In this document: one piece after another, positions 12,399-28,614 of the stretch | Layout: every line of letters begins with the position of its first letter | Position numbering within the stretch: the first letter of the stretch is position 1 | NCBI GenBank assembly: GCA_019925795.1 | Contig: CM034305.1 | Span: 71,536,573 to 71,600,572, forward strand | Length of the DNA: 64,000 nt | Origin: Dendrobium chrysotoxum | Lineage: Eukaryota > Streptophyta > Magnoliopsida > Asparagales > Orchidaceae | Direction: 5' to 3' | The notes under the pieces: model-generated | Database searches by the model: none | The model's input: only the letters and a program-made list of their open reading frames with translations | Told to the model about the DNA's origin: nothing | Translations under genes and position numbers: made by a program

Positions 12399-13020
12399 TA
12401 GGGATGTCAATATTTGACACGAACCAAACCTAACCCAAAAATTCCAAGTCTAGCTCAACCTATTTGGAAAATAGGTCTGGTTCAGGTTTCATATTCTGAC
12501 CCTTTTACAATTTTGGGTCGGGTTCGATTCCACCCGAAAACCCAAAAGCAACATGAAATTGACCTGGGTTGTGCTCACCTGCTCGTCGCGATCGCCCTCT
12601 CTATCGCTCTCATTGCTCATCGTGCTCAACTCACACACTCTGACGCTCTCTCCCATGCTCACGCTCATGCTCTCACCTATACTTGCACGGTCTCACTAGC
12701 ACTCACACGGTTGCACCTGCATTTGCATCGCACTCACACCCATGCTCGCGCACATGCTCGCCTGCTAGCCCACTCACATGGCTTGCCCTCACAGCCACAC
12801 CCTCTAGAGGCTTGTCCTTGTAGCCTTGCAAGAATGCAACCTCACGTGCTCGCTCTCAAAACCTCACGGCGGGTCAACCCTGATTAGGGCAGAGTTGGGT
12901 CTAGGTTTGAATTTTTAACCCTTTTGTCTAATTTGGTCGGGTTTGGGTCAAGTCAGTTGAAGGCAAGTCAGTTTTGAGTTAGACCCAAATCTGACTTAAA
13001 AACCTATTTAGACACCCCTA
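12399..13020. mobile_element. hAT-like non-autonomous element
   Basis: Begins tagggatgtcaa and ends with the near reverse complement (tta)gacaccccta, the terminal type seen in many plant hAT elements. Both sides carry further inverted CGGGT/ACCCG-rich words. The 8 bases outside the ends (gtaatgaa and ataatata) agree at only 5 positions, so a target duplication is uncertain. The middle, 12590-12870, is a GC-richer degenerate array of gctcac/ctcatg words that keeps one frame open for 157 codons with His, Ala, Leu and Ser repeats; this is low-complexity sequence and not taken as a gene. Confidence 0.6.
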
Positions 13021-13284
13021 ATAATATATATGAACCATGCGATAAGGACGAGGAGCAGAGAGATTCATAAGGTTATATCTTGTTATAACTTTTATTTTCG
13101 TATTGGTTTAGGTATTTATGCATGTAATTAAAAACTCAACTTCTTTTTTATTTTAATTTATATATAAGCCAACCTCCCTAACTGCAATAGCATGTTCTCA
13201 ATTCTTTTATAGCCATGGCTGTACACTATTTTCTTTAATCATATAAACTTTTTTATACTACTTTTATATATTATTTTCACTTTA

Positions 13285-13440
13285 GGATTGTTCGGTTGCC
13301 TAAAAAAATGAAATATAAAATAAATACAGTGTAAAATAAATCGGTTGTCTGTAAAATAAATATAGGGAACTATTTTTTTTGTTTGGTAAGGGAAATGTAG
13401 AGTAAAGTAAAACCAGTGTTTTATGAAAATTTTGCTAAAT

Positions 13441-13479
<39 letters not shown>

Positions 13480-14337
13480 TTTGAAGACAAATATACAGAA
13501 CAAGAAAATTTTGTAATAAAATTGAAAAAAAATATGTATTTGAAGACAAATGTAGAAAAAAAATTGCTATAAAATTGAAAAAAATCTGAATTCTGCACCA
13601 TTGGGGAATTTACACAAGCACCTAGAGTGCATGAACCTATAGCATTGCTCTTTAGGGTGGCTGAATTTGGAATTTCCATAAACCTATAGCATTGTTCACT
13701 AGCACAAACATCCATAAACAGTTCAACGTCCACACACGGGACTATCAGGTTGGTGAATCGTCTGCTCCAAAAACTCGGCAAGCCATGGCCAAACCATCAA
13801 ATTTCTGCTCTTCACAAGCTGCAGGCTGTTCTATCATGGCTGCATCTTCATCTCAATCATCTTCTTTAGCATCCATAGCATCTCCCAAACTACACTGGTT
13901 GCAATCCTCGGCACCCCGATTGTATCCCGTTGGAGCTGCAGAATTAAAGTCAGGAAACTGGGGCTTCCATTCTGATTCTGTCCACTCCGACAGGGACAAA
14001 ACATCATTGACGAAGGCGTAGGTGCTTTTTTGCGACTCTTTCAAAAGTCTACCTTACGCGAAGCACGTAAAGTCAAATATCAATGAAGAAAAGCAGAAGG
14101 GTTACCGTGACAATGGAGGTAGAAATGAATAATGGTTATCGCAGGCTTCTCTCTAGCGCCCGCGTGAATTACCTTTTTTTTTTTTTGAGTGAGTTTCATT
14201 TACACGTGAAATATGAGCAGCAGCGGATAATTTTTAATACATTATAATTTTATTTTACATTACATATAATAAAGATAAAAAACGTAATGCATTTTTTTTA
14301 CACTATATATATTTTTTTCACTAACCAAACAGCTCCT
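13285..14337. mobile_element. PIF/Harbinger-like element with captured insert
   Basis: Left end ggattgttcggttgcc pairs with right end ggttag...ctaaccaaacagctcct; sub-terminal AT-rich arms also mirror each other (aatacagtgtaaaata against ttacactatata). The flanks are TTA (indeed TTTA) on both sides, the usual duplication of PIF/Harbinger and Tourist elements. Instead of a transposase, the centre (13590-14120) holds a GC-richer stretch with Ser-rich open frames on the plus strand and a Trp-rich frame on the minus strand, whose family I do not recognise. An (AT)n run sits at 13447-13476. Confidence 0.65.
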
Positions 14338-14340
14338 TTA

Positions 14341-17300
14341 TTAGTACTATGTGTCTATATGGGATATAAATAACACTGCAATAGGCTCTTAGGATAAAAT
14401 ATTTTCTCATAATTTTAAAAAAGCAATAAATAACTTAAAAATCCATTTTGACAAAGGTTTTTACTTAAAAATTAAGGCTCTTTCAAATATCTTGTTAAAT
14501 AACATATGCTCTCTTTGGGTCTCCTTAACAAGATATAAGATCATGCTAGCTAGTGATTAAAACCCTTAAGCATTGGTGCATATTCATTGTATAACCAATA
14601 AAAAATGTATAGTAGAAGTGGCTTCCTAATTTAAGGATGTAGAACTTTGCATTGCTTGCAATAATCTTTAAAATAGAGTTGTTATATAAGCATGGATTTT
14701 TAATACACATAGAGTCATCTTTGTACACTTGGTAGAAGCAATCCTATCCCAGATAAGATTCTAATTTTGGTTGAATGGCTATGGTTAAATATAATGGGCT
14801 ATTTCATTCTTTATATCAGAAGTAATTCATTATATCATTAGAGATTATAAATCTTGCATATTTACATATTTACCTTTTAAATTTATGTCTAAAAATTATT
14901 TTTCTTTATCAATTTCAGATCATGAGACCAACTCTAGATGATGTAATTCATGATTATTGATAGAGCATCTCATTGTTGAGTTTGGTCAACTACCTTCTCA
15001 GTTAAATGATTTCAAACTTTGATAGCTTAGAGATGATGGACCTATGCAATCCTAACCAAGATTATTTCTATAATTTTTTAGATTTATCATTCCTCACCCG
15101 TTCCTCTCTTGGGCACATTGTATTCAGTTATTGTATTTTTGATGATTCAATGACTCTGACAACATAGATTTTCTATGTAAATAGATGATCATCTTGCTTA
15201 GTCATGATACTCATTCAGTACCTTGTAGATTGGTCTATCTTTAAGCATGAAATGTACTATCAAATCAAAAAAAATTTAATCATACTCTTTCCTTTGATAA
15301 TCAATCTAAATAAGTCATGAAAAATGCATATTATGGAGGTGTCCCCAATTGTAATTTATTAGAAGTTCCTCTTGGAGTTGTCCCCAATTGTAATTAATCT
15401 TATAGAGATAAAGTAACCTACATTCTCTTAATTTGACTTCACTTGATCTTGAAGATATGGCTTCTTTTTTATAATTATTTATCAAAAGGTGCTCTTGGAG
15501 GTGTCCCCAATTATAATTAATCTTATGAAGATAAAGTAACCCACATTGTGTAATTTGACTTGACTTTATCTTGAAGATATGGCTTCTTACAAGTGTTTTA
15601 CATGAGTTTAGATAAAATTTGTTAACCCTATCACATTAGACTGCTTTTCTTATCTCTTCTTAGATAATCTCTTACACAGTGTGAACACTATTATATAATC
15701 ATCATTTTCCCTCACAACGCTCATACATATACTAATCTCATGCAGTAACATTAGCTCATTCCAAATTATATTTTTGATCATCAAAATATTAAATGCAAAC
15801 TCAAGCTCAATGGGTTAAGATTTATATTATTAATGGTAGATGTCTCAATTCTAGTAGATATGATGAGAAAAATCACAATATGGATAATATATTCCTTTAA
15901 AGTCTAGCTTGTCAAATGTAATTTAATTATTCTTGGGCACATTTTCCTGTGCATATGGATAAATATGTTATGTTAGTATTCTTATAATAGTATCAATGGT
16001 TATGATTTTTTTAATAATAATCTTGAAGTCTCCTTTATCATCAATCTAAGAACCAATATACTAATCTTATAAATAGTGAACTAAGTGTGGCAAGTTAAAC
16101 ATTCAGTTTCTTTTAGATAAAAATATTTTTCTATCAAATGCTTATAGTATTAGGATTGGTCTCCCCATTTTGGTTTTTTAGTGGCTTCAGTCATCTGAGG
16201 TGTTCAAAATTTTGGATATATATCAAAATGTTAACCTTGGATGTACTATTGTTGAGACTATTTAATTTAGTGAGAAGGGTTTCTCTAGCCTCTTCACTAC
16301 CCTTTCTTTATTAGGGAGGCTAGTCAATTCTTTATTATGAATTTTTTTCTTTTCTTTCAAAATTGTTCAAACTTATTTTAATTCACACTAATGGTCTTTT
16401 CAACAATACTTTATGCATCTATTTGCTGAACAAGATTAGTATAGGAGTGAACTATATATTAATAATAATGATTAGAAAGGTCTACATGGAGACCTCCAAG
16501 AAAAATACCTCACAATAGTTCAGGATCTATTCTTCGAATTTGACGAGCCTTCAAAAAAAATATTTGAATTTATTTCTTAAACCTCTCTCCTTCACTTTGG
16601 CAAATCCCAAAAAATAAGAGGAGTCCTTGATAATTATCTAATTTACAAAATATTCATGAAAAAAAACTTGGTGAGGTTGGCAAATTCATGAATAGTCTTA
16701 CTAATGAGGAAAACAAACAAGTGTTGTCTTGACTCTTGAGAGTAACATGAAAGACTTAGTAAAGAAGCACATGAAAAGCTTATTAAATATATATAAAGAA
16801 GACTTAGAGCAAATCTGGAGTACTATATCGAACAACCTGCATTAATTCCCTCAATCATAAACCATTTCCTCAACATTTAGGTGCCTAAATGATAATGAAA
16901 TCAAGCGATCTTGGGCTCATTGGATTTATCTCGCCGAACTGCTCAATTCAACTATAAGCATGCCAAATTTGTAAATTGTTTGGCCATTCAATTAAACTTT
17001 AAAGTTTTCAACTATGCTTCACATCTTTAATTGGGCCTACTTAGGCTCATATTAGATCAATTTTGGTGTTGTTCGGTTCATCTCATTGTTGAGATCTTTA
17101 ATTCGACTATAAATTTATAGAAATTCGAGTTCAAACAATTCCGAATTTAATTTTGAAAGATTTCAATTCAAATGTGCATCGAGATTCATGCCCAACATTG
17201 ATAAATTTTTTTGTGACATATCAGCATTATACATCTAACATCCAAGAAAAAAATTCAAAACTTCTCAATATTTTTTGTAAAATTATATTATAAAACATAG

Positions 17301-17880
17301 AAAGCATATCCAATCACGCATTAAATGTTTACTGATTATCGATGTAGTAAATAATGACTTAAGAAAGTAAGTATTTTTATACATTATACAATATAGCTGA
17401 AGTATTGTGTTAAGAGCATTTTGTATAAGTTATAAGAGAATATATAAATAAAAACTAACTTGTGGTATAAATCATTAAACAATCAATATATAATAAATAT
17501 TTAAAAAAGAAATGATTATTTCTAATTAATAAATATAATTTACTTTAATTACATTAATAAATTTGAAATAGATAACTGTTAAAATTTTATTTTGGTCTAT
17601 CTGAAATATCTTAAATTTTTTCAAAAAAATTATTTGCATAGCACAAAAAATCTAATAAATTAAAGTATTTATTTATATCATAAAAAATATTATAAAATTA
17701 ATTCTTTAGAAAATTTTGATCAGAATATTCCAATTAAAATTTAATTATACTTTGTTTTTTATTGTTTTTCAATAATAATGTTTATTAATGTTTTTTTTTA
17801 CATATTTTTTATTTTTAATTTTTGAATTCTTCGTATTATTAAAATTTACGGTTATGTTTGCTGGTCTTTTCTGAAGGCTA
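14341..17880. other. Intergenic, AT-rich, no gene seen
   Basis: No exon of a known family was found. A local tandem duplication lies at 15371-15598. From 17200 to 17850 the composition is extremely AT-rich, directly upstream of the kinase gene leader. Confidence 0.5.
15371..15598. repeat. 123-bp tandem duplication
   Basis: Two adjacent copies (from 15371 and 15494) share cttggag(g)tgtccccaatt, aattaatcttat, agataaagtaacc and tcttgaagatatggcttctt. A third partial copy of the gtgtccccaattgtaattta word precedes them near 15335. Confidence 0.85.
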
Positions 17881-17959
17881 TGAGGAAGTCCAGAGGGAAG
17901 GTGTGTGTGGGCGCAGATGGCATGAGCAGTGAATAGCAAGAGACGTTTGAATGGTCAAA

Positions 17960-18212
17960 AGAGGGAGCAATGATAGAAGTTCAGGACGGGAAGCCTACAG
18001 AGTATTCTTTCTTCGCCTTCTTTGACTGTCACCGCCCCCGAGAGAGAAAGGAAACGACCGCGTGGTGTAGTTTTGGATCCAACGCTCATCGGGTTCTTTT
18101 GGAGAAGCCCTGAAGCAGCAAGGAGGAATACTAATCTGGACTGGGATTGAGATCTGGATCTCGTTGTGGTATAGAATTCTTGCAGTTCAAGTCGAAGCAG
18201 AAGCCTGAATTT
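17960..18212 (+). other. 5' untranslated leader exon of the GSK3-like kinase (approximate)
   Basis: A locally GC-richer stretch follows 600 bases of extreme AT and ends in aattt|gtaagg at 18212, a good plant donor. The next coding exon is 1.1 kb downstream, so a leader intron is inferred, as in other plant shaggy-like genes. Possible acceptors are ccgatag (to 19277) and acgtag (to 19290). The transcription start cannot be fixed from sequence alone. Confidence 0.55.
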
Positions 18213-19358
18213 GTAAGGATCTGCTTTTTTTTTTTTTTTTTTCTGTGTTGTGGTTTGGAGGTGTTTTTGCTAATATTATGCATTCAATTCATGTGATTCA
18301 AATCGCTCTTTTGTATGTTAGTAGGTGGGAGTTTGTGGATTTCTCTTTCTCATCTTTCGTCAACTTTACCTTTTAGTTTAACTTCCCTTGGTTGATTTTG
18401 AGTTGATATGGGTTGTAAGTCGGTTCTGTTGTTGAATGCTCGTTTACAGTAGAGGTGTTTATAAACATAAAGATGAGTGGTGTCTTGATCTCTGTCCTAG
18501 ATTTCTTGCTTTTGGAACTCTAGATTTTACGACGATGTATCTTCGTGTTCGTTCCTTGAGAAATTGGTTTTCGTATTATTGCGTGGATGTCTCTTTTTTG
18601 TTATCTCTGCTAGATCTATACTATAAGGCAAGTAACACTCTTCTTATTTGGTGTATTTTGAAAGCTTAGCTGAGTTATTTTTCTCCAATCTTACATAAGA
18701 AAAGTTTAAGTTTTATTTGTTTGAATTTACAGAATAGGATGCTGGTTGCGGGAACTTTTCTCTTGCATTATGTCGGTGTTTATATTTCTAGTGTGTGATA
18801 AACCGGGAATCTCCTACTTGATCATGGCTATTTTGCCTTCGTGGTTGTTTATCCTTCGAAGAATTCGCAGTAAGTTTAATGGAGTTTTTAGGTAGATTTT
18901 TTTATGGCATTTAATGAATGCTGTTATTGGTGTGATTGAGACGAAGGTTTGATAATATTTACCTTTGATTAGGGCTATTCTTAAGTGAGAACGGATCATG
19001 TTGGTTTATGTTTTTCTGCTATAAATTGTTGAGTAGGGGTCCAACTTCTGAATTAGATATTGAAGCCATATCTTGGTTCCTCAACCCCAAAGAACAAATA
19101 TCGGTGCATTTCATGCCTTGTTTTTTTCTAGTGAAATATGTAATTTCAACTATTGAATATCTGCACATCATTATTCATAGGGAATAAGCCTTTTTCTGGC
19201 TCATCTACACATGCTTTTTTAAAAGAAAGTTAAAAAAAAATTATTATCTATTTTTACCTTACATTGTTGTCCGATAGGTACATACGTAGGCTTCTAATTG
19301 GAAAAAGGACCGTGCAATCCATTGAAGTTTGTTACTCATAAGTAACTTTTTATCAAGG

Positions 19359-22822
<3,464 letters not shown>

Positions 22823-23100
22823 TGTGTTGGAAAGATCATCAGCTATCCTGCTCGTCTAAAAGATTTCAGAAACAATGTCAAGTCTGCGGCATTAGCTGGC
22901 CATGTGAACTTTTCTCTTGATTTTTTTTTTATTTGAAGCTTTCCATAGCCCTCGGTGCCTACTATTGTAAAGCAGATTTAGAAGGTCTGCTGACCTTCAA
23001 AAATCTTTGATGACTTTTCTAACTCCTGCTTTCCTTTTCTATCTATTCTGCAACAAATTTGTAGCATTAATACGAAGAGATTATTTTTATTGAGTTTTCT
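22823..23100 (+). other. Probable 3' UTR of the kinase gene
   Basis: T-rich sequence after the stop codon. No clean AATAAA is visible; aatac/attatttttatt words near 23070-23090 may serve as the far-upstream and near-upstream elements usual in plants. The end is a guess. Confidence 0.35.
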
Positions 23101-24029
23101 CTTTGTTTGAACATCTTAGTATGAAAATTGATGTTGTTTTCACGTTTTTCACTTTGGTTAGCAGAAAATTATGATATTATCATTCATTTGATTTCATTTG
23201 TTAACCATAGAATCAAGTTCTTACAGAAATTTTCTGCAAACAATTTGATTAATTTTATGTCCCATTCATCATTCCCTTTATATATGCCGAGAAGATGCTA
23301 GACAGTTGCTATTTGAGCAATGTTTTGGATTTTGTGTATGTTTGGTGAGACGTCTGCTTATCAAGTTCAGACGAAAAACATGTGATAGCTGCATATGCCA
23401 ATACATTTAGGGAAAAATGATCGATGAGAACTTTGGATAAAGTTCTTATTAATAATAGGCCTAAATCTGTGTAATATGCTTTTAGCAGTAATTAATTCAA
23501 AGCATTTTTTGAAAAATGTGAATTTTTATGTAAAAGAGTAAGAGAAATATATAAATAAGCACGAGATATTGATGAAAATTATAGATTAATTTAATTTATA
23601 ATTTTTAGTAATTGATAGTGTGATTATATATGTTTGTAATGGCTTGATTCGTTTAGTCACCTATTATGATGATTGAGTTGAGCCACCACATCATAAATGG
23701 TGCACCTCCCTCTTTTCTGATTAGATCGAACTTTCTAGCCATTTTGGAGAATGTATGACATCATAGTGAATGTCCTTTTCAAACCATCTTAGTTCACATG
23801 ACTAGCTTGTGGAAGAAGGAGAGAGGGGAGAAGAAGCAACAACCACTCTGTAACGAAAGCAGAAGCATGGTTTCTTGAAACCCTAGAGTGTTTTTCTCGA
23901 GTGATCTATTTCTCTTCTTCTCTTGTTTTTGTGTGAATCTTTTGAAAGATTTTCCTCCGTTAACATCGACAAAGGTCCTGGATTCCTCATCTGGGAAATC
24001 TCCGAATGGCATGAAAGCTTAGAATGGGT
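23101..24029. other. Intergenic, nothing recognised
   Basis: AT-rich without a coding pattern up to about 23780. The last 250 bases, to 24030, may already be the 5' leader of the L1 relic that follows. Confidence 0.4.
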
Positions 24030-25077
24030 TCTAAACTTTTCGTCAATCTTCCCCCAAATCTTTTTCTATCTCTTTTGTTCCCTCTTCGGATAATCTTTCT
24101 CATTTTTCTGAAAGGGATGTACCGGCTACATCGAAAAAATGGGGGTTGACTTTGGTAGGGTATTCCTTGGGTAAGTGACCGTATTTTGAGGCCTTATGTT
24201 CTGTAATGCTTAAATCTTGGAAACTAAAAGATAATCTTACTCTTCTTGCTTTAAGCGAATGTTTCTTTTTTATGAAATGTTCTTGTCCTTAGAATTACGA
24301 TTTAGTTTGTTTCGGAGGACTTTTGTTCTTTTTTGGTAAGCCTTTTATAATGCAGCTTTGGTCTCCCTTATTCTATCCTAAACGAGAGGAATTTGATTAT
24401 ATTCCTCTCTGGATTAAGATCCTTGATTTGCCTTTGGGTTGTTGGACACTTGAGGGTATTTCAAAGATTGCAAGTTTAGTAGGGATTCCTATAGCTGTAG
24501 ATGCTTTAACAGCAGATCAAGCTAGGCTTACTTTTGCTAGGGTTTGTATTTTAATTAATAAGGACTCTCCTCTTTTAGAGGAAGTTAAAATTTTTGTGGC
24601 TGGAAATATTTTTTCTTTCAAAGTTGTGTATGATTTGAAGCCAACTTCGTGTTCAGGGTGTGGTTCTATTGTTTATCCCTTCTCCTTATGTCCGACTAAA
24701 CCTTTGGAACCTAAAGAAAATGTTATTCTTGATTTTGATAGGGGGAGAAGTAGGACTAGGAGGTTTGGAAGGTGTCTTCTCGTCCTTTTAAGCCTTCTCA
24801 ACCTCCTAAATCTCACCCCCATATTAATACCCGATCTCAAGGTAACTCCAATTCTGTTCCACATCCAGAACCTAAATGTAATCTTCTCATCCTTCTGGGG
24901 GTCATGTATTCTCAGCAAGACATTTTGTCTTCTTAGCATGTTAAATTGAAAGATTATATTTCTTTGCTGGAAAATATTTTATTAGATAAATAAGATGTTC
25001 ATTCTTCTTGCATGAAAGAAGTTTTGCCTAATCTCTTTCAGAAGAGCGATCTTCTAATTTATTAGATAGTTATACCT
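24030..25077 (+). pseudogene. L1-type LINE ORF1 relic (DUF4283 and zinc knuckle region)
   Basis: The frame from about 24150 gives a GYSLGK-like start, then FGKPFIMQLWSPLF, a PLWIKILDLPLGCW passage, and VDALTADQARLTFARVCI, the pattern of the DUF4283 protein of plant L1 elements. The zinc-knuckle positions are partly kept (CSGCGS), but the later Cys/His are lost. The frame is lost upstream of 24323 and after 24730. This protein normally binds LINE RNA. The sequence stops abruptly at about 25077, where Copia integrase begins in mid-domain. No endonuclease or RT part follows, so only the 5' part of one element remains. Confidence 0.7.
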
Positions 25078-25080
25078 AAA

Positions 25081-27297
25081 GAAAATGTGAAGTTTGAAAC
25101 TTTCTGTAAGGAGCAAGGGATTAGTCACAATTTTTCAGCTCCTAGGACCCCTCAGTAGAACGGGGTAGCTAAAAGGAAGAACAGGACTTTAGTGGAAGCC
25201 ACTAGAGCCATGCTTGCTGAGTTTTCACTTCCAAAATACTTTTGGACTGAAGCGGTGAACACTGTCTGTTATGTGTTGAATAGGGTGAATGTTAGATCCA
25301 CTCTGAACAAGACACCTTATGAGATCATTAAGGGGAGAACTTCAAACCTGTCCCATCTCCATGTCTTTGGCTGTAAGGTTTTCATTTTGAACAACGGGAA
25401 ATCATCCTTAGGAAAGTTTGACCCCAAATCTGATGAAGGAGTGTTCTTAGGTTATTGTAGTGTGGGGAAATCTTTTAGGGTATTTAATAAGAGGACTTTG
25501 GTGGTGGAAGAGACAACTCATATGGTGTTTGATGAATCTGATCCTAAGGTGACTAGAGTTGAGGAAGAAGAAGAGGTAGGGGAGATTACCCAAGTGGTTG
25601 AAAATGCAAATCTGGAGGAAAGGGTAGAACCTCAAACCACTTTGCCTAGAGATTGGAGATATTCTTTGAGTCATCCTAAAGAACTGATCTTAGGAGACCC
25701 TTCTGAAGGTGTTAGAACTAGGCATGGACTTAGGAAGGAAGTAAACCATTCTGCCTTTATCTCAATGACTGAACCCACCAACATCAATCAAGCCCTTTCT
25801 GATGAATTTTGGATCTTAGCTATGCAAGAGGAACTGAATTAATTTATAAGGAATGATATTTGGGAGTTAATAGAAAGACCTAGGAATCAAAGTATAGTGG
25901 GAACCAAGTGGGTCTTTAAGAATAAGATGAATGACTCTGGTGTGGTGGTTAGGAATAAGACAAGATTGGTGGCTAAGGGGTACAATCAAATTGAAGGGAT
26001 TGATTTTGAGGAGACCTTTGCCCCTGTAGCTAGATTGGAAGCCATTAGGGTGCTACTAGCCTTTACCTATTATAAGAGATTTAAGTTATTTCAAATGGAT
26101 GTTAAGAGTGCCTTTTTAAATGAGATAATAAAAAAGAATATTTTTGTAGAACAACCCCCAGGTTTTGAGAGTTCCCAATATCCAAATCATGTTTACAAAT
26201 TAAAAAAGGCCCTATATGGATTGAAACAGGCACCAAGAGCTTGGTATGAGAGGCTTAGCACATTCCTGTTAGAAAGAGATAAGGGGAGCGTAGACACCAC
26301 CCTTTTTCTAAGGAGAGTAGGAGATGATTTACTCATTGTCCAGATCTATGTTGATGATATAATTTTTGGATCTTCTGATAAACATTTATGTGATGAGTTT
26401 TTTATAATAATGAGTAAGGAGTTTGAGATGAGTATGATGGGAGAATTGTCCTACTTTTTGGGATTTAGCATAAGGCAAATGGATGATGGAACCTTTCTCA
26501 ATCAATCTAAATACACTAAGGACATTTTAAAGAAATATGAAATGGACAAAGCCAAGCCAATCAACACTCCCATGAGCTCCTCTGTTCAGTTAGATAAGGA
26601 TTCAAGTGAAAAATCTGTTGATCAGAAGAAGTATAGAGAAATAATAGGATAATTGCTTTACCTGACTGCTAGCCGACCTGATATCATATTTAGTGTTTGT
26701 CTTTGTGCTAGGTTTTAGGCTGATCCTAAAGAGTCCCACCTGACTGCTGTTAAGAGAATTCTTAGATATCTTTTAGGGACACCAAACCTAGGAATCTGGT
26801 ACCCTAGGCACATCACCTCTTTTGAGATTATTGGATATTCTGATTCTAACTTTGTAGGGTATAGGGTGCATAGAAAAAGCACTTCTGGAACTTGTCAATT
26901 CATAGGACAGTCTTTAGTCTCCTGGTCCAGTAGAAAATAAAACTCAGTTGTACTTTTCACTGCTGAAGCTGAGTACATTACTTTAGGAAGTTGTGTGGCC
27001 CAAGTTCTTTGGTTGAAGTAACAAGTCTTGGATTTAGGATTACCTGTGAGCTCAATTTCTGTTCTGTGTGATAATACTAGTGACATCTACATTTCTAAGA
27101 ATCCAATCCAATATTCTAGAACCAAACACATTGATATAAGGCATCACTTCATTAGGGACCATGTTACAAAAGGGGACATTGAGCTATATCATGTAGTAAC
27201 TGAAAATCAGCTGGCTGACATATTTACTAAACCACTGGCTTTTGACTCATTCAGCATTTTGAGGACCAGATTAGGTGTGATTGATATAAATGCTTGA
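25081..27297 (+). pseudogene. Copia pol: integrase C-part, RT, RNase H
   Basis: One frame runs through 739 codons with no frameshift and six internal stops (25156, 25840, 26650, 26716, 26938, 27019). Seen in order: integrase C-half (NFSAPRTPQ, then NRTLVEATRAM, HVFGCKVF and FDPKSDEGVFLGY), RT (GTKWVFKNKM, EETFAPVARLEAIR, QMDVKSAFLN, ALYGLKQAPRAWY, catalytic YVDDI), and RNase H (SRPDIIFSV, TAEAEYI, ADIFTKPLA). These would copy the element RNA and insert the cDNA. Five of the six stops stand where related proteins have Gln, each one C-to-T change from CAA/CAG. The intact frame despite the stops suggests a moderately young insertion inactivated by point changes. The first codons (ENVKFETFC) begin mid-integrase, so the 5' part was lost before or during fusion with the L1 relic. 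Confidence 0.92.
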
Positions 27298-28614
27298 TTC
27301 TGATGACTACTGATTTCTGATTTGTCTGCTTTTCATTCTGTTTCTATTAGTTAGTTGTTTGATTTGATTATCTATTTTCTATTATTTTTATTTTTCTGCT
27401 GATTTCTATTTTAGCCTTGTTGTTAGTTTGATTTGAGTATTTATTTTGATGTGATTTCTTATTTATTGTTATTTACTATTTTATCTCTTTCAAAATTAGA
27501 TCACTGCTCACTACTGTTGATAAACTGGATTTCTGACTGAGAGTTTTGCCTTATTTTTATTTGAAAGCTGGTAAGCAGTGATTGATTCCGCTGGATCTGT
27601 TAAATGGAAGAAATAATGATGATTGTTTCTCTTCCTCTAACTCCTTTAATGGTGTATTATTTCTTTTGGATAAAAATCTTCTTCAAAATTAAAAAGTTGG
27701 TTTTTGAAATAGAGATCTATTTTATCTTCCTACAGTAATCTACCTCATATGAATAGTATTTTCAAAGTTTTGAGTAATTGTTATGATTTTCTGAACCAAG
27801 TGATTGCACTTATCATATGATGTATGATTTTTGTTTTATGCATTACTCTTCCTTATTGTAGAGAGTGAGCTTTGTCATCTCTTATGTTTGGAAGGTAATT
27901 TTACAGCTAAGATTCTTTAACGATTTTGAGAGGGAGAAAGCCTACAAAAGATGCGCAAAGAGCGTCAAAATGAAAAAAAGGCACAAATTAGCCCAAACTG
28001 AAAAGATGCGCAATGTCGCCAAAAATTGAAAGAATACATAAAGTGTATCAAAAATCAAAAGATGCGCAAAGCGCCAAACAAATTGAAAAAAAGGGGCACA
28101 AAATTAGCCCACAAAAAAATAGGCTTTCTTCCCTTTCAGATCTTTAAAGGTCTTAGAAAAATCCATGCACCCTTAATATTTTCAAAAACTTACGACGAAA
28201 ATCATGATTTCTGATTTTTTACTTTATAATACTATTATATCAGATAGTTTTCTGGAACGAGGCTTAAAATGATCTCTTTTCAAATCTAATTTCTTTTCTT
28301 CTAAATTGAATTTTTGTTTTAAAAGGAATTTGCACCTATAAGGTGTCCGAGGTGGGAGTTACGAAAGTCGATTTTCCAATTTTTCTGGATTTCAGTGCTG
28401 TTGATCATCTTCTTATTGGTTTTTGGATTCAAAATCAAGGGGAAATTCTGATTTAGTGGAGCAGATCGATTAAAAAAAATCATTTTTTTGTGTTTTTTTG
28501 TGTTTCTTGTTTCGAGTTTTATTTACTCTGCTTTTGTTTTTCATTTTATTGTATGTATTTTTTGGATCCCTGATCTTTCATCTCCATCCTCCATCTTTTT
28601 CACTATTTCTTCAC
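27298..28614 (+). other. Non-coding spacer between pol and env-like region
   Basis: No protein is recognisable. Around 27945-28110, words like aaagatgcgcaaagcgcc and ggcacaaattagccca recur two to three times, giving an imperfect repeat of about 60 bases. The rest is T-rich and feeds into the palindrome array. Confidence 0.6.

Noticed and set aside
12414..12887. 157-codon open frame as a gene
   Set aside because: It is low-complexity repeat sequence inside a hAT-like element, with no domain and no upstream signal.
13692..14044. Opposed 109- and 63-codon frames as genes
   Set aside because: No family recognised, no splice continuation that keeps a frame, and they sit inside a mobile element; kept only as a possible captured fragment.
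18436..18669. Small coding exon upstream of the kinase
   Set aside because: It lies in the inferred leader intron, has no known family pattern, and the kinase start is well supported downstream.
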